Assembly: GCF_038396755.1 (NCBI RefSeq)
Contig: NZ_CP149822.1
Location: forward strand, 2,232,001-2,296,000
Length of the DNA: 64,000 bases
Source of the DNA: Chitinophaga pollutisoli
GTDB lineage: Bacteria; Bacteroidota; Bacteroidia; Chitinophagales; Chitinophagaceae
Reading direction: 5' to 3'
The position numbers and the translations under genes are program-made. A model generated the notes under the pieces. The model saw only the letters and a program-made list of their open reading frames with translations. It was not told the DNA's origin and searched no databases. Positions 8,286 to 17,564 of this stretch are shown here, in pieces; positions within the stretch are counted from its first letter, which is position 1; the number at the start of each line of letters is the position of its first letter.

Positions 8286-8996
8286 ATGACCCAATCCGTT
8301 ATCCACCTGGAAGACATCCGGAAAAGCTATTTCATCGGCAAAAACGAGTTACCCGTGCTGAAAGGCGTGACTATTGATATCAACCGGAATGAATATGTAG
8401 CGCTGATGGGGCCTTCCGGCTCCGGTAAATCCACCCTGATGAATATACTCGGCGCGCTGGACACCCCTACCGCCGGCAAATACATCCTCAACGGGCACGA
8501 CGTGAGCAGCATGGAGGATAACGAGCTCGCCCGCATCCGCAACCAGGAGATCGGTTTCGTGTTCCAGCAGTTCAACCTTATGCCCCGGCTTACCGCCCTC
8601 GAAAACGTGGCGGTCCCCCTTATATACGCCGGTATCAGCAAGCGCGAACGGGAAGACAAAGCCAGGGCCATGCTGGAAAAAGTGGGGCTTGGGGAACGAT
8701 ATAAACACAAACCCAACGAGCTGTCGGGCGGCCAGTGCCAGCGCGTAGCCATCGCCCGGGCGCTGGTGAACGACCCGTCCCTTATCCTGGCCGACGAGCC
8801 CACCGGTAACCTGGACACCAAAACGTCCGTGGAGATCATGGATATTTTCGGTAAAATCCACGCCGGCGGCAACACTGTGGTACTGGTGACGCACGAGGAA
8901 GACATCGCCGAACACGCCCGCCGGATCATCCGCCTGCGCGACGGCGTGGTGGAATCCGACAAAATGAACGCCATTAAAGAAATCGTAGCGAAATAG
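8286..8996 (+). CDS. ABC transporter ATP-binding protein (LolD/MacB type)
   Basis: A 236-residue cytoplasmic ATPase of the LolD/MacB/FtsE-like group. It has Walker [10 protein letters not shown] (42-50), Q-loop VFQQFN, signature LSGGQ (146-150), Walker [13 protein letters not shown] (D-E at 170-171) and the H-loop THEED. The insert after the Q-loop ([19 protein letters not shown]) is typical of lipoprotein-release or macrolide-type exporters. No membrane subunit is adjacent, so its partner must be encoded elsewhere. It follows gatC by one base, and a strong terminator lies downstream. Confidence 0.9.
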   Translation: MTQSVIHLEDIRKSYFIGKNELPVLKGVTIDINRNEYVALMGPSGSGKSTLMNILGALDTPTAGKYILNGHDVSSMEDNELARIRNQEIGFVFQQFNLMPRLTALENVAVPLIYAGISKREREDKARAMLEKVGLGERYKHKPNELSGGQCQRVAIARALVNDPSLILADEPTGNLDTKTSVEIMDIFGKIHAGGNTVVLVTHEEDIAEHARRIIRLRDGVVESDKMNAIKEIVAK

Positions 8997-9019
8997 CCCG
9001 GCTATCTTTATCATACTGA

Positions 9020-9052
9020 AGCGGCTGCCTCCAAAAGGCGGCCGCTTTTTTT
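9020..9052 (+). terminator. intrinsic terminator after the ABC ATPase gene
   Basis: AGCGGC-T-GCCT ... AGGC-G-GCCGCT stem with a short loop, followed by T8. Confidence 0.85.
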
Positions 9053-9077
9053 AGTACATTCGCCCAAAACCCTGGAC

Positions 9078-9638
9078 ATGGCATTCAGAATATATACCAA
9101 AACCGGAGATAAAGGCATGACCTCCCTCATAGGGGGCACCAAAGTCTCCAAAGGGCACCTGCGCATCGAGACGTACGGCACCGTGGATGAGCTCAACTCC
9201 TGGATAGGCCTTGTCAACGACCATATGACCGACCCGGCTGTAAGGGCGATGCTGCGCGAGTCGCAGGACCGCCTGTTTACCATTGGCGCCTCGCTGGCCA
9301 CCGATCCGGAGAAGGAATCCAAAATGAAACGGCCCGACCTCCACGAGGAAGACGTGAAGACGCTGGAAGACGCGATGGATAAAATGGACGAGATCCTCCC
9401 CGAAATGAAGCATTTCATCCTTCCCGGCGGCCATGTGGCGGTGTCACACTGCCATATCGCCCGGTGCGTGTGCCGCAGAGCTGAGCGCCTTTGTGTGGCG
9501 CTGCAGGACGAAGGCCAGCCCGTAGCGCCGCTGGTACTGCAATACCTGAACCGGCTGAGCGATTACCTGTTCGTTTTGGCGCGGTATGCGGGGCATCTGC
9601 TGCAGGTGGAAGAACTGCCCTGGCGGCCCCGGATGTGA
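9078..9638 (+). CDS. cob(I)alamin adenosyltransferase, PduO type
   Basis: Transfers adenosyl from ATP to reduced corrinoid to make adenosylcobalamin. Its 186 residues match the PduO family. Visible motifs are the N-terminal nucleotide loop [15 protein letters not shown] (about residues 6-20), [11 protein letters not shown] (34-44), the [12 protein letters not shown] helix and the [15 protein letters not shown]-terminal motif. It sits between two terminators or promoters and looks monocistronic. Confidence 0.93.
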   Translation: MAFRIYTKTGDKGMTSLIGGTKVSKGHLRIETYGTVDELNSWIGLVNDHMTDPAVRAMLRESQDRLFTIGASLATDPEKESKMKRPDLHEEDVKTLEDAMDKMDEILPEMKHFILPGGHVAVSHCHIARCVCRRAERLCVALQDEGQPVAPLVLQYLNRLSDYLFVLARYAGHLLQVEELPWRPRM

Positions 9639-9668
9639 TAAAAAGACGGTTAATCGTCGATATAAACG

Positions 9669-9676
9669 TAACTTTG
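9669..9676 (+). promoter_or_regulatory. -7 promoter element for tyrS
   Basis: TAACTTTG is an exact TAnnTTTG element 20 bases before the tyrS ATG. It supports the chosen start, because transcription would begin a few bases downstream. Confidence 0.55.
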
Positions 9677-9696
9677 CAAAAATTTTTCACCATTTC

Positions 9697-10980
9697 ATGA
9701 ATCTAATATCGGAATTGCGCTGGCGCGGTATGATACAGGATATCAAGCCAGGCACGGAAGAACAGCTGGAAAAGGAAATGACGACCGCTTACGTGGGCTT
9801 CGACCCTACGGCGGACTCGCTGCATGTGGGCAACCTTGTTCCCATCATGCTGCTGAAACACCTGCAGCGCGCCGGGCACAAGCCCCTCGCGCTCGTTGGC
9901 GGCGCTACCGGCATGGTGGGCGACCCCTCCTTCAAAGCGGAAGAACGCAAAATGCTCGACCTCGACACGTTGCAGCACAACCTCAACAGCATCAAGGCCC
10001 AACTCGAGCGATACCTGGACTTCGATACATCGAAGCCCAATTATGCGGAAATGGTGAACAACTACGACTGGTTCAAGAATATCTCTTTCCTGGATTTCAT
10101 CCGCGACGTGGGTAAGCATATCACCGTCAATTACATGATGGCGAAAGACTCCGTGAAAAAACGCATCGACGGCGACGCCGGGATGTCGTTCACGGAATTC
10201 TCGTACCAGATGATCCAGGGATACGATTTCTATCATTTGTATAATACAAAGAACTGTAAGATGCAGATGGGTGGCTCCGATCAATGGGGCAATATCGTCA
10301 CCGGAACGGAGCTCGTGCGCCGGATGGGCGGCGGTGAAGGATATGCTTTTACCTGTCCGCTGATCAAAAAGAAAGACGGCACCAAATTCGGGAAGTCCGA
10401 AAGCGGCAATATCTGGCTCGATGCGTCCAAAACTACGCCTTATGAGTTTTACCAATTCTGGCTGAACGCGGACGATGAAGACGCCGAAAACTATATCCGC
10501 ATCTTCACTTTCCTGGACGAAAATACCATCAACTCCCTCATCGCGGAGCACAAACTGGATCCGGGCAAACGCCTGCTGCAGAAGAAACTCGCGCAGGAAG
10601 TGACGACGTTCATCCATGGCGAGCAGGAATATGCTTTCGCGATCAAAACTTCGGAAATCCTTTTCGGTAATGCTTCAATTGATACCTTGCGTTCGTTGTC
10701 GGAAGAACAGTTGCTGAAAGTGATGGCCGGCGTGAAGCAATATGAAGTGCCGGCAGCGGTGCTTGCTGAGGGGAAAGATGTGGTATCGTTCCTGGCGGAC
10801 GCGGGAATTTTCCCGAGCAAGGGAGAAGCGCGCAAGACGATCCAGGGTGGCGGCGTGAGCCTGAATGGCGTCAAACTGACAGGGATCGACGTGAAGATCG
10901 AGGCGGCTGCTTTGCTGACGGGCAATACGATGTTATTCCAGAAAGGAAAGAAGAATTACATCCTCGTTCGTATTGTGTAA
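9697..10980 (+). CDS. tyrS: tyrosine--tRNA ligase
   Basis: Class I synthetase charging tRNA-Tyr. The start at [16 protein letters not shown] gives 427 residues, the usual bacterial length, and lies just past a promoter element; an upstream in-frame extension would read into the preceding gene. Motifs are HVGN (43-46), the substrate region [10 protein letters not shown] and GGSDQWGN, and KFGKS as the KMSKS equivalent (230-234). A C-terminal S4-like RNA-binding domain follows ([18 protein letters not shown]). A strong terminator follows the gene. Confidence 0.96.
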   Translation: MNLISELRWRGMIQDIKPGTEEQLEKEMTTAYVGFDPTADSLHVGNLVPIMLLKHLQRAGHKPLALVGGATGMVGDPSFKAEERKMLDLDTLQHNLNSIKAQLERYLDFDTSKPNYAEMVNNYDWFKNISFLDFIRDVGKHITVNYMMAKDSVKKRIDGDAGMSFTEFSYQMIQGYDFYHLYNTKNCKMQMGGSDQWGNIVTGTELVRRMGGGEGYAFTCPLIKKKDGTKFGKSESGNIWLDASKTTPYEFYQFWLNADDEDAENYIRIFTFLDENTINSLIAEHKLDPGKRLLQKKLAQEVTTFIHGEQEYAFAIKTSEILFGNASIDTLRSLSEEQLLKVMAGVKQYEVPAAVLAEGKDVVSFLADAGIFPSKGEARKTIQGGGVSLNGVKLTGIDVKIEAAALLTGNTMLFQKGKKNYILVRIV

Positions 10981-11021
10981 CGACAACAAATATTTTCCTT
11001 GTGAAAGAGGAACGATAATGA

Positions 11022-11057
11022 CCCCGGAGGCTTAAGGGCTCCGGGGTTTTGTTTTTT
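11022..11057 (+). terminator. intrinsic terminator after tyrS
   Basis: CCCCGGAG (11022-11029) pairs with CTCCGGGG (11039-11046), followed by TTTTGTTTTTT. Confidence 0.88.
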
Positions 11058-11727
11058 AATTTTGCAAGTATTCCGCCGGATCTTCGCGAACTTCCCAATC
11101 ACGCATGTCCTCTTCTCTTTCCCTAGGCAGGAAGAACCCCTTGATACATGCTGAATTTCTGATACAGATCTGGATATGGGATTTATCATAAATGCCAGAT
11201 CCATTAAAAACCGGTTGCCCCTCAATAAACAATCCTCTTACCGAATCAAACGGCAGGGTTTTGTGCGCGAAATGCTCCTGGACTCCAGAATTGTGTAACC
11301 ATCCCATAACCGTGTGCATGTGTTCGATCACTCCACAATCAAGATTCCTCGATACAATGTCTTTTGGCAAAGTACCCGTGGGCGCAAAATTCACCGGCAT
11401 ATCTTGTCCTTGAAAACTTCGAACTTGTTTCATGTCAAGATGATATGCTCGAATTAAATCGAGGTAGCGCTGATCAGAAAAATCACAGCAATTACGTAGA
11501 TCCAGCAGCGCCCCTACAACTGCAGGTTGATTGATCTGCTTCTTCTCACATTTTTGGCGCGCCCAGTCCAGTCCGCGCTTCAGGTTATTCTCCCAAAAAT
11601 ACATTCCATGCCCCAACCACTCGAATTCCCGGTTGCTCGCGAATATACCCTCGCGTTCATTCAATAATCTTGCAGCTACCCTGGCATCACAACCATGATA
11701 TCCAACTGCATAATTCCCGATATTCAT
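11056..11727 (-). CDS. putative ADP-ribosyltransferase-fold protein, possible toxin
   Basis: A 223-residue protein with no signal peptide. I do not recognise a named family with certainty. The residue pattern fits an H-Y-E-type ADP-ribosyltransferase fold related to DUF3990: VGYHG near the start (His 11), WLGHGMYFWEN (Tyr 43) followed by a helix RGLDWA, and a late SVRGLFIEG strand (Glu 169) leading into SHIQICIRN. Such proteins modify proteins or nucleic acids with NAD and are often toxins. A small 79-residue gene ends 30 bp upstream in the same direction and is a natural candidate for a partner or antitoxin. Fold assignment is inferred from spacing of a few residues only. Confidence 0.6.
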   Translation of the reverse strand: MNIGNYAVGYHGCDARVAARLLNEREGIFASNREFEWLGHGMYFWENNLKRGLDWARQKCEKKQINQPAVVGALLDLRNCCDFSDQRYLDLIRAYHLDMKQVRSFQGQDMPVNFAPTGTLPKDIVSRNLDCGVIEHMHTVMGWLHNSGVQEHFAHKTLPFDSVRGLFIEGQPVFNGSGIYDKSHIQICIRNSACIKGFFLPREREEDMRDWEVREDPAEYLQN

Positions 11728-11757
11728 TATTATTGATTTGGGTTAACAAAACAAGTG

Positions 11758-11997
11758 CTATTGCATCTGCAATTGCCAATATTCCGCTCGGGTAATCCAC
11801 TGGCTACGATCGCTATACCAGTCGGGTGGATTTCCATTTTCGTCCAGCAATCCGGATTTTATCCATCGCTCCCTTCTGGCTTGCGGGGAATTAAAATGAT
11901 TCAATATACGCTGCCTTAGCGCCTCTTTCTGATTTTCAAGCGCATCCATCTGTTGTTTAATGGCTGCTAATTCCTCATCGCTTAAATAATGTTCCAT
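11758..11997 (-). CDS. small charged protein of unknown function, possible partner of the ART-like protein
   Basis: A 79-residue protein starting MEHYLSDEELAAIKQQ. The N-terminal half is a predicted helix or coiled coil rich in Glu, Lys and Gln. The C-terminal half is Trp/Tyr-rich (RRERWIKSGLL, PPDWYSDRSQWITRAEYW). I do not recognise the family. An alternative start 18 codons upstream is possible but reads through sequence shared with the rhodanese 3' end. It precedes the ADP-ribosyltransferase-like gene by 30 bp and overlaps the rhodanese gene by 23 bp. Small size, acidic helix and position resemble a toxin-antitoxin pair; that is inference. Confidence 0.6.
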   Translation of the reverse strand: MEHYLSDEELAAIKQQMDALENQKEALRQRILNHFNSPQARRERWIKSGLLDENGNPPDWYSDRSQWITRAEYWQLQMQ

Positions 11998-12400
11998 GTT
12001 GTAAGTTTTGCGCTGAAAGTAACACTTTCGAAAACACAAAACTTTTTTCAAACTTTTTTACGGGATACCCTTTCCGCAACCACGCCGTCAGCCCCTGCGT
12101 CATCACGAACACTTGCGTAAAACCCATGTTCCGCGCGCGCTTCGCCGCATACGGCGCCGCTCCGCACAAAGCATCCGTACAATAAAAAACAAGCAAATCA
12201 TCCTTCCCGCATTCCAGATCCCCCGCGCCATAGTCCCCCGGATCCAAATGCCGCGCCCCAGGAATATGGTGCCGCTTAAAAGACGCACACGGATTATTAT
12301 CAATCACCCGCACCCCGGGCTCCCCCAACCGGCGGAGCACCTCCTCCGGCGAAATTTCCGCTATCCCGAAAAGCCGGGCCGTTGTTAGCTGCTGTCTCAT
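11975..12400 (-). CDS. rhodanese-like domain protein
   Basis: Single-domain sulfurtransferase, 141 residues. It shows the CH2A-like start (VRVIDNNPCASFKRHHIPGARHL), the active-site loop VFYCTDALCG (Cys 74 is the likely persulfide carrier) and the closing GLTAWLRKGYPV. A tail of about 30 residues after GYPVKK is unusual. In the neighbouring frame an A6 run is followed at once by a stop that would give a normal end at ...GYPVKKV, so the tail may come from a one-base indel. It overlaps the next small gene. The physiological acceptor is unknown. Confidence 0.75.
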   Translation of the reverse strand: MRQQLTTARLFGIAEISPEEVLRRLGEPGVRVIDNNPCASFKRHHIPGARHLDPGDYGAGDLECGKDDLLVFYCTDALCGAAPYAAKRARNMGFTQVFVMTQGLTAWLRKGYPVKKFEKSFVFSKVLLSAQNLQHGTLFKR

Positions 12401-12473
12401 CTTTTTTTCACAAATCTCAACCCGGGTTATGACAAGGGTATGTCAGCAGCACCCAAACTTATTTTCAACCCAT

Positions 12474-12501
12474 AAAAAAAGCCGCCCGCTCAGCGGACGG
12501 C
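12474..12501 (-). terminator. intrinsic terminator after the amidohydrolase operon
   Basis: GCCGCCCGC-TCA-GCGGACGGC with one central mismatch, preceded by A7 on the plus strand, so it ends minus-strand transcripts. Confidence 0.8.
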
Positions 12502-12528
12502 CCCTATTCTTACCCATTGCAATTCAAT

Positions 12529-13830
12529 CTATTGCAACTCATATTTATGCTTATAACGCTCAAACAATTGCTTGTGTTTGTCCGTCAGGTCCAGCTCGCG
12601 CCCCTGGATGTAAGCCCGCGTGATCACGCTCGACTTCATATCCAGAATATCGCCCGTGCTCACCACGATATTCGCATCCTTGCCCACTTCCAGCGAACCC
12701 GTCTTATCCGAAATACCCAGGATCTTCGCGGCATTGAGCGTGATCGCGCTCAGCGCTTCCTCTTTGCTTAACCCATATGCGCCAGCTGTGCCTGCGTTGA
12801 AAGGCAGGTTCCGCTGCTGCCAGAAACCCTCGTTCGAAATACTGAACAGGATACCGGCTTTCTGCAACAACGCCGGCGTTTTGTAAGGCTGATCCACGTC
12901 GTCGTCCTGCATCACGGGCAGGCTGTGCGGCTGCGATAAAATCACCGGAATGCCGTATTTCTTCAATACGTCGGTAATCATCCAGCTGTCGGTGCCGCCT
13001 ACGATCACCACGTCGAACCCAAATTCCTGGCCCATATCCGCCGCGATGATCATTTCCTTCATCAGGTCGCAATGCACGAACAGCTTTTGGCTGCGGTCAA
13101 ACAGACCTTTTACCGATGCGTACTTCAGGTTGGTTTCCGATTTCTTTCCGCCGTCGTTATAGGCTTTCGCTTCACGCAAAAAGCTTTTCACGGATTCGAT
13201 TCTTTCCATCGCCGCCTTCACCGCATCGCTGCCAGGCCCACGGGCTTCCGCGCCGAAGGGATTAGAACGGGGCATGAGCCGCGGCATATAGAAATGAATA
13301 CCATTGTCGGTTTTGTACGCTGCATCTTCCCAATTCCAGGCGTCGAGCTGCACCACCGAAGAACTACCCGTCAGCAGGCCGCCTTCCGGCACAATCTGCG
13401 CTATCAGAATACCGTTGGTACGCAGAGTATTGATAATTTTGGAATCGGTGTTGTAGGAAATAATCGAACGGACCGACGGGTTAATATCACCGACCTCGCT
13501 GTAATCGTTCGTGGCGCGTACGCTTTCTACTTCCGTGAGACCGAGGTTGCTATCCGTCACGATCAGGCCGGGATATATGTGCTGACCCTGCACATCGAAC
13601 ACGCGCACATCATCGGCCGGGATCGGCACATTGGCGCCCACGGCGATGATTTTGCCGTTATTGAACCCGATCGTGCCGCGTTCGATGATCTGACCGGCTC
13701 CCGTGTGGATGGTGGCATTCTTCAGGAACACCAACCCTTTCTGCGCTTTCGCCGGATAAACCGTTTCCTGCGCTTGCAACGTGGCCAGGCAGGCAGTGAG
13801 TCCGAGTATGGAGAGGAATATTTTCTTCAT
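12529..13830 (-). CDS. secreted amidohydrolase-family protein, likely without a complete metal site
   Basis: A 433-residue periplasmic protein of the imidazolonepropionase-like amidohydrolase group. The start chosen gives a signal peptide MKKIFLSILGLTACLATLQA and the mature protein begins near QETVYPA. The first strand block (FLKNATIHTGAGQIIERGTIGFNNGKII) and the C-terminal block (EALSAITLNAAKILGISDKTGSLEVGKDANIVV) are typical. Where active members carry PGLIDxHxH, this protein has YPGLIVTDSNLGL, so the metal-binding HxH is missing. It begins one base after the stop of the long amidohydrolase, so the two are translated together. It could be a non-catalytic partner. Confidence 0.82.
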   Translation of the reverse strand: MKKIFLSILGLTACLATLQAQETVYPAKAQKGLVFLKNATIHTGAGQIIERGTIGFNNGKIIAVGANVPIPADDVRVFDVQGQHIYPGLIVTDSNLGLTEVESVRATNDYSEVGDINPSVRSIISYNTDSKIINTLRTNGILIAQIVPEGGLLTGSSSVVQLDAWNWEDAAYKTDNGIHFYMPRLMPRSNPFGAEARGPGSDAVKAAMERIESVKSFLREAKAYNDGGKKSETNLKYASVKGLFDRSQKLFVHCDLMKEMIIAADMGQEFGFDVVIVGGTDSWMITDVLKKYGIPVILSQPHSLPVMQDDDVDQPYKTPALLQKAGILFSISNEGFWQQRNLPFNAGTAGAYGLSKEEALSAITLNAAKILGISDKTGSLEVGKDANIVVSTGDILDMKSSVITRAYIQGRELDLTDKHKQLFERYKHKYELQ

Positions 13831-13831
13831 G

Positions 13832-16800
13832 TTACTGGATGTTTTCGTGGTGATGATCTTCCACATCGTTCAAAATATGGTGCTGATGGCCGGCCTGCAG
13901 ATCTTCGCAATGGTAGATCTCCTCGCGGGAAGGCACCGCTTTCTGCATCGGACCGCCTTTCTTCTTCTCGCCGATCATTTTGGCGATGAGCCGGTTACGC
14001 TCCGCGGCGATGCGCGAACGCAGTTCCAGGTCGCGGGCGCGGTCAAAGTACACAATACCGTCCACGATCGTTTGTTCCGCCTTGGCGTAAATGCTGAGGG
14101 GATGATCGCTCCAGAGCACTACGTCGGCGTCTTTCCCGGTTTTAATACTGCCTATCCGTTCTGAAACATGCAACAGCTGGGCGGGATGAAGGGTTACCAT
14201 TTTGAGCGCGAGCTCTTCTTCCATCCCCCCGTACTTTACGCTTTTGGCGGCTTCCTGGTTGAGGCGGCGCGCCATCTCTGCGTCGTCGGAGTTGATGGCG
14301 GTAGTAACGCCCACACGCTGCATAATGGTTGCGTTCTGCGGGATGGCGTCGATCACTTCCATCTTATACGCCCACCAGTCGGCGAAGGTGGAACCACCGG
14401 CGCCGTGTTCCTTCATCTTATCGGCTACTTTATAGCCTTCCAGGATATGGGTGAAGGTATTGATGCGGAAATTGAACCGGTCGGCCACTTTCATCAGCAT
14501 ATTGATTTCGCTTTGCACATAAGAGTGGCAGGTTACGAAGCGTTTTTTGTTTAGTATCTCCACCAGTGCGTCCAGTTCCAGGTCGCGGCGCTTGTTAGGA
14601 CCGGCCTTTTCGTAATCCCTCGCGCGGGTGAACGCATCCACCAGCACCTGTTCCACCCCCATGCGGGTTTGCGGGAAACGCACACGGGCCGGCAGGTTCC
14701 AGTTCGATTGCTTCACGTTTTCACCCAGCGCGAACTTGATGAAACCGTCGGTTCCCCCGAACTTCAGGTCTTCGGCGTTGGCGCCCCAGCGCAACTTGAT
14801 CAGCTGGCTCTGTCCGCCGATGGTATTGGCGGAACCATGCAGCAGGTGCGTCGACGTCACACCGCCGGAAAGCTGGCGGTAGATATTGACATCATCCGGG
14901 TTCACGACGTCGGCGATCCGTACTTCGGAGGTAACGGACTGCGTTCCTTCGTTTACGCCCCGGCTGATGGCGATGTGCGAGTGCTCGTCGAGGATACCGG
15001 GCGTGAGGTGCTTGCCGGTGCCGTCAATCACGCGGGCGCTGCCGGCATTCAGGCCCTTGCCCACCTGCGCGATCTTGCCGTTGCGGATGAGTACGTCCGC
15101 CCCTTCGATCTTACCTTCTTTTTCATTCGTCCACACCGTGGCGTTGCGGATGAGGATATCCTGCTGCTTCGGCATTTCTTCAAAACCATACCCTACGAAA
15201 GGATAATAAACCTTGCCGGGAGCGGCGGCGGGTTTCTTTTTCGCGGTATCGGCTTTGGCGATGTGCGTGCTGGTCTGCACCGCTTCCCAGGTCACGGGAA
15301 CGCCCTTATCGTCGATACCGGAACCCCGCATGGTGGTCATGGCGCCCTGCATGAAGCGGATCGCGCCACTGAGGCGGAGCTGGCTGCTGTTGTCTTTGTT
15401 ATTGTTGACGATGATGGTCACGAGCGGACCGGCCACTTCGATCTTGCCCGGGATCGTGTCTTTATTGACAATAGACGGCGCGCCGGCGGAACCTTTGATT
15501 TCCACCGGGTAAGTACCGGTACCGTTGGGATACGTCAGCACGATATTGTATTTCCCGCGCAGGTCGATCCAGCCTTCTTCTTTCAGCTGGTATTTATTTC
15601 CTTGCACCCAGTTTTGATACAGCACGGTTTGCTCTTCGAAAATAGGCCCGGAGGTGATGAGGAAGTTGGCCAGTTTGCCGGCGTCAAGTGTTCCTGCTTT
15701 ATCGGAAATTTTAAGAATGGAAGCGGGCGTTTGGGTGAGGGCTTCGAGGGCTTTTTGTTCTGACAGTCCGTTCTCGATGGCTTTGCGGAGGTTGGAGAAG
15801 AAAGTTTTTGCATCTTTCACCTCAGCACCCGTCAATGCGAAAGTAATGCCAGCCTTTTCGAATGCGGCAGGGTTGGAAGGCGCCAGCTCCCAATGTTTCA
15901 TGTCAGCGAGCGCAACAAAGCGCGCGTCTGCCGGGTCTTCCACGTCCATAGCTGCGGGGAAGTTGAGTGGCACGATGAACGACGCTTTGGTAGCGAGCAT
16001 TTCCGGCATCCGCTGGTATTCGTTGCCTCCGGCTTTAATAACGTATTGCACACCGAATTCATCGCCGATCTTATCAGCACGGAGCACGTTCCATTTTTCG
16101 TTGGCGTCGAAGATCTGCACGAGGTTCTGCTGATCGTTCCAGGCCTGGAGGCTGAGGTTGACGCCTTCGGCGGAAGGGCTTCCCTTGTACCATTGCGCAT
16201 CCAGGTATTGCTGGCGCAGCAGCGCGATAGCGCCCATGAGGGAACTGGGGTAATCCTGCGAGGAAGAACCTTTGTCGAATGAATAATGTGACGACGCCCG
16301 TTCGCGGATGATGGTTTTATTCTCCCGGTCGGCCGCCAGCGTTACCAGCGCACCCGTGCCGCGGGCGATGCCGTCGTGCTGGTGGGTGAGCACTGCTCCA
16401 AAACCCTGTTCCCGCAAGCTCTTCGCTTTGGCCGCATCTGCGCCGAAAAGCTGCACGGCATTCACTTCGGGCTTCACGGACTGGTTCCAGTTGTACGCAC
16501 CTTTGGTGTTGGAAACGAACTGCTGGGAGCCTCTTCCGCCGCCGCCGCGTGTTACGGAAGGCATGCCGTAGTCGCTAAAGAGTTCGATGAAGGAAGGGTA
16601 GATGAATTTCCCCTGGCAATCGATCACCACGGCATCTTTCGGGACTGCCGCCCCGGGTGCCGCTGCGATGATCTTGCCATCGCGGATAACGAGGGTCGCG
16701 TCTTTCAACGTCGTTTTCGCGTTTTTAACGATTGTGGCACGGGTGAAGGCGTAACAGCCCTCCCGGGGCTCGGCCACGCCGTTGACAGGGAAAGTCTGCT

Positions 16801-16939
16801 GGCCCAGCGCGGCGCCGGCCGGCAGCAAAGCCGACAGTCCGCATACCGCGCCGATGGCCCACCGCGTTATAAAATGGCGGCGATGGTGCTTCCCCGGCTC
16901 CGGCAAACTTGTACCGGCAGGAAATTGAGTTGCTTTCAT
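13832..16939 (-). CDS. two-domain secreted amidohydrolase with inactive N half and metal-binding C half
   Basis: A 1035-residue exported protein made of two amidohydrolase-like halves. A signal segment with an Arg-Arg pair and hydrophobic stretch ends around ALGQ (residue 47). The N-terminal half has the composite-domain strands but reads IYPSFIELFSDYG where HxH is expected. The C-terminal half keeps the ligands: HSH (653-655), His 805 in VTCHSY, His 831 in FTHILEG and an Asp pair at SDDAEM (885-886). The family includes dipeptidases and imidazolonepropionase-like enzymes; the substrate is unknown. The C-terminus is His-rich (GHQHHI, EDHHHEN), which may bind metal. First gene of a two-gene operon. 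Confidence 0.85.
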   Translation of the reverse strand: MKATQFPAGTSLPEPGKHHRRHFITRWAIGAVCGLSALLPAGAALGQQTFPVNGVAEPREGCYAFTRATIVKNAKTTLKDATLVIRDGKIIAAAPGAAVPKDAVVIDCQGKFIYPSFIELFSDYGMPSVTRGGGGRGSQQFVSNTKGAYNWNQSVKPEVNAVQLFGADAAKAKSLREQGFGAVLTHQHDGIARGTGALVTLAADRENKTIIRERASSHYSFDKGSSSQDYPSSLMGAIALLRQQYLDAQWYKGSPSAEGVNLSLQAWNDQQNLVQIFDANEKWNVLRADKIGDEFGVQYVIKAGGNEYQRMPEMLATKASFIVPLNFPAAMDVEDPADARFVALADMKHWELAPSNPAAFEKAGITFALTGAEVKDAKTFFSNLRKAIENGLSEQKALEALTQTPASILKISDKAGTLDAGKLANFLITSGPIFEEQTVLYQNWVQGNKYQLKEEGWIDLRGKYNIVLTYPNGTGTYPVEIKGSAGAPSIVNKDTIPGKIEVAGPLVTIIVNNNKDNSSQLRLSGAIRFMQGAMTTMRGSGIDDKGVPVTWEAVQTSTHIAKADTAKKKPAAAPGKVYYPFVGYGFEEMPKQQDILIRNATVWTNEKEGKIEGADVLIRNGKIAQVGKGLNAGSARVIDGTGKHLTPGILDEHSHIAISRGVNEGTQSVTSEVRIADVVNPDDVNIYRQLSGGVTSTHLLHGSANTIGGQSQLIKLRWGANAEDLKFGGTDGFIKFALGENVKQSNWNLPARVRFPQTRMGVEQVLVDAFTRARDYEKAGPNKRRDLELDALVEILNKKRFVTCHSYVQSEINMLMKVADRFNFRINTFTHILEGYKVADKMKEHGAGGSTFADWWAYKMEVIDAIPQNATIMQRVGVTTAINSDDAEMARRLNQEAAKSVKYGGMEEELALKMVTLHPAQLLHVSERIGSIKTGKDADVVLWSDHPLSIYAKAEQTIVDGIVYFDRARDLELRSRIAAERNRLIAKMIGEKKKGGPMQKAVPSREEIYHCEDLQAGHQHHILNDVEDHHHENIQ

Positions 16940-17138
16940 GGCAGGTTGATTAAGATACGTTTAGATGATGGCTGATACGATATGGTTGCCGGCACAGGTT
17001 CAGATCTGGAAAAAGCACGGCAATCAGGCTACAATACAGCTACAAGTGTTAAATTTAATAAATGATTATCCGCTGAACCTAGTATTTTAGTATAAATTAT
17101 TTAAGCGGTATCCACCAGGTATTAACACGGCATCAGAT

Positions 17139-17564
17139 ATGAAAAACAGGATTATGCTCATGACGCTCCTGCTCGCAGCCTTCACCGTCGCTGCGCAGGC
17201 CCAGGATTCAACGCAGGCCCGCGGCCACCGCTGGGACGCTGCAGGCAAGGCCGATAAAATGAGTGATAAACTCTACCGCGAGCTCGGCCTATCCAAAGTA
17301 CAGCGCAAAGCCATTTACGATATCAATGAAGACATCGCCCGCAAGCGCGACGCTACCAAAAAGAACGCCGCCATCAGCTCCCGCCAGCGCATGCAGGTAT
17401 ACCAGCAACTGGATACCGAGCGCAACCGCCGCTTCCGGGAAGTGCTGACGCCTTCGCAGTATAAGAAATGGAATGATTGGGAATTGAAGAAGAAAGGCGA
17501 TATGGAAAAGAAAATGGATCGCAAGCAGGACAAGAAAGACGCGCGCAAAACCTCCAACGGATGA
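17139..17564 (+). CDS. Spy/CpxP-like small periplasmic protein
   Basis: A 141-residue secreted protein. The signal peptide ends at AAQAQ. The mature part is mostly charged helix: LYRELGLSKVQRKAIYDINEDIARKRD, then QRMQVYQQLDTERNRRFREVLTPSQYKKWNDW, which is the LT-x-Q-x-x-K/W pattern of Spy/CpxP and heavy-metal-sensor-like proteins in Bacteroidota. The C-terminal tail is very Lys/Asp rich. Its stop codon overlaps the start of the glycerate kinase by 4 bases, so the two are co-translated, although a functional link is not obvious. Confidence 0.7.
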   Translation: MKNRIMLMTLLLAAFTVAAQAQDSTQARGHRWDAAGKADKMSDKLYRELGLSKVQRKAIYDINEDIARKRDATKKNAAISSRQRMQVYQQLDTERNRRFREVLTPSQYKKWNDWELKKKGDMEKKMDRKQDKKDARKTSNG

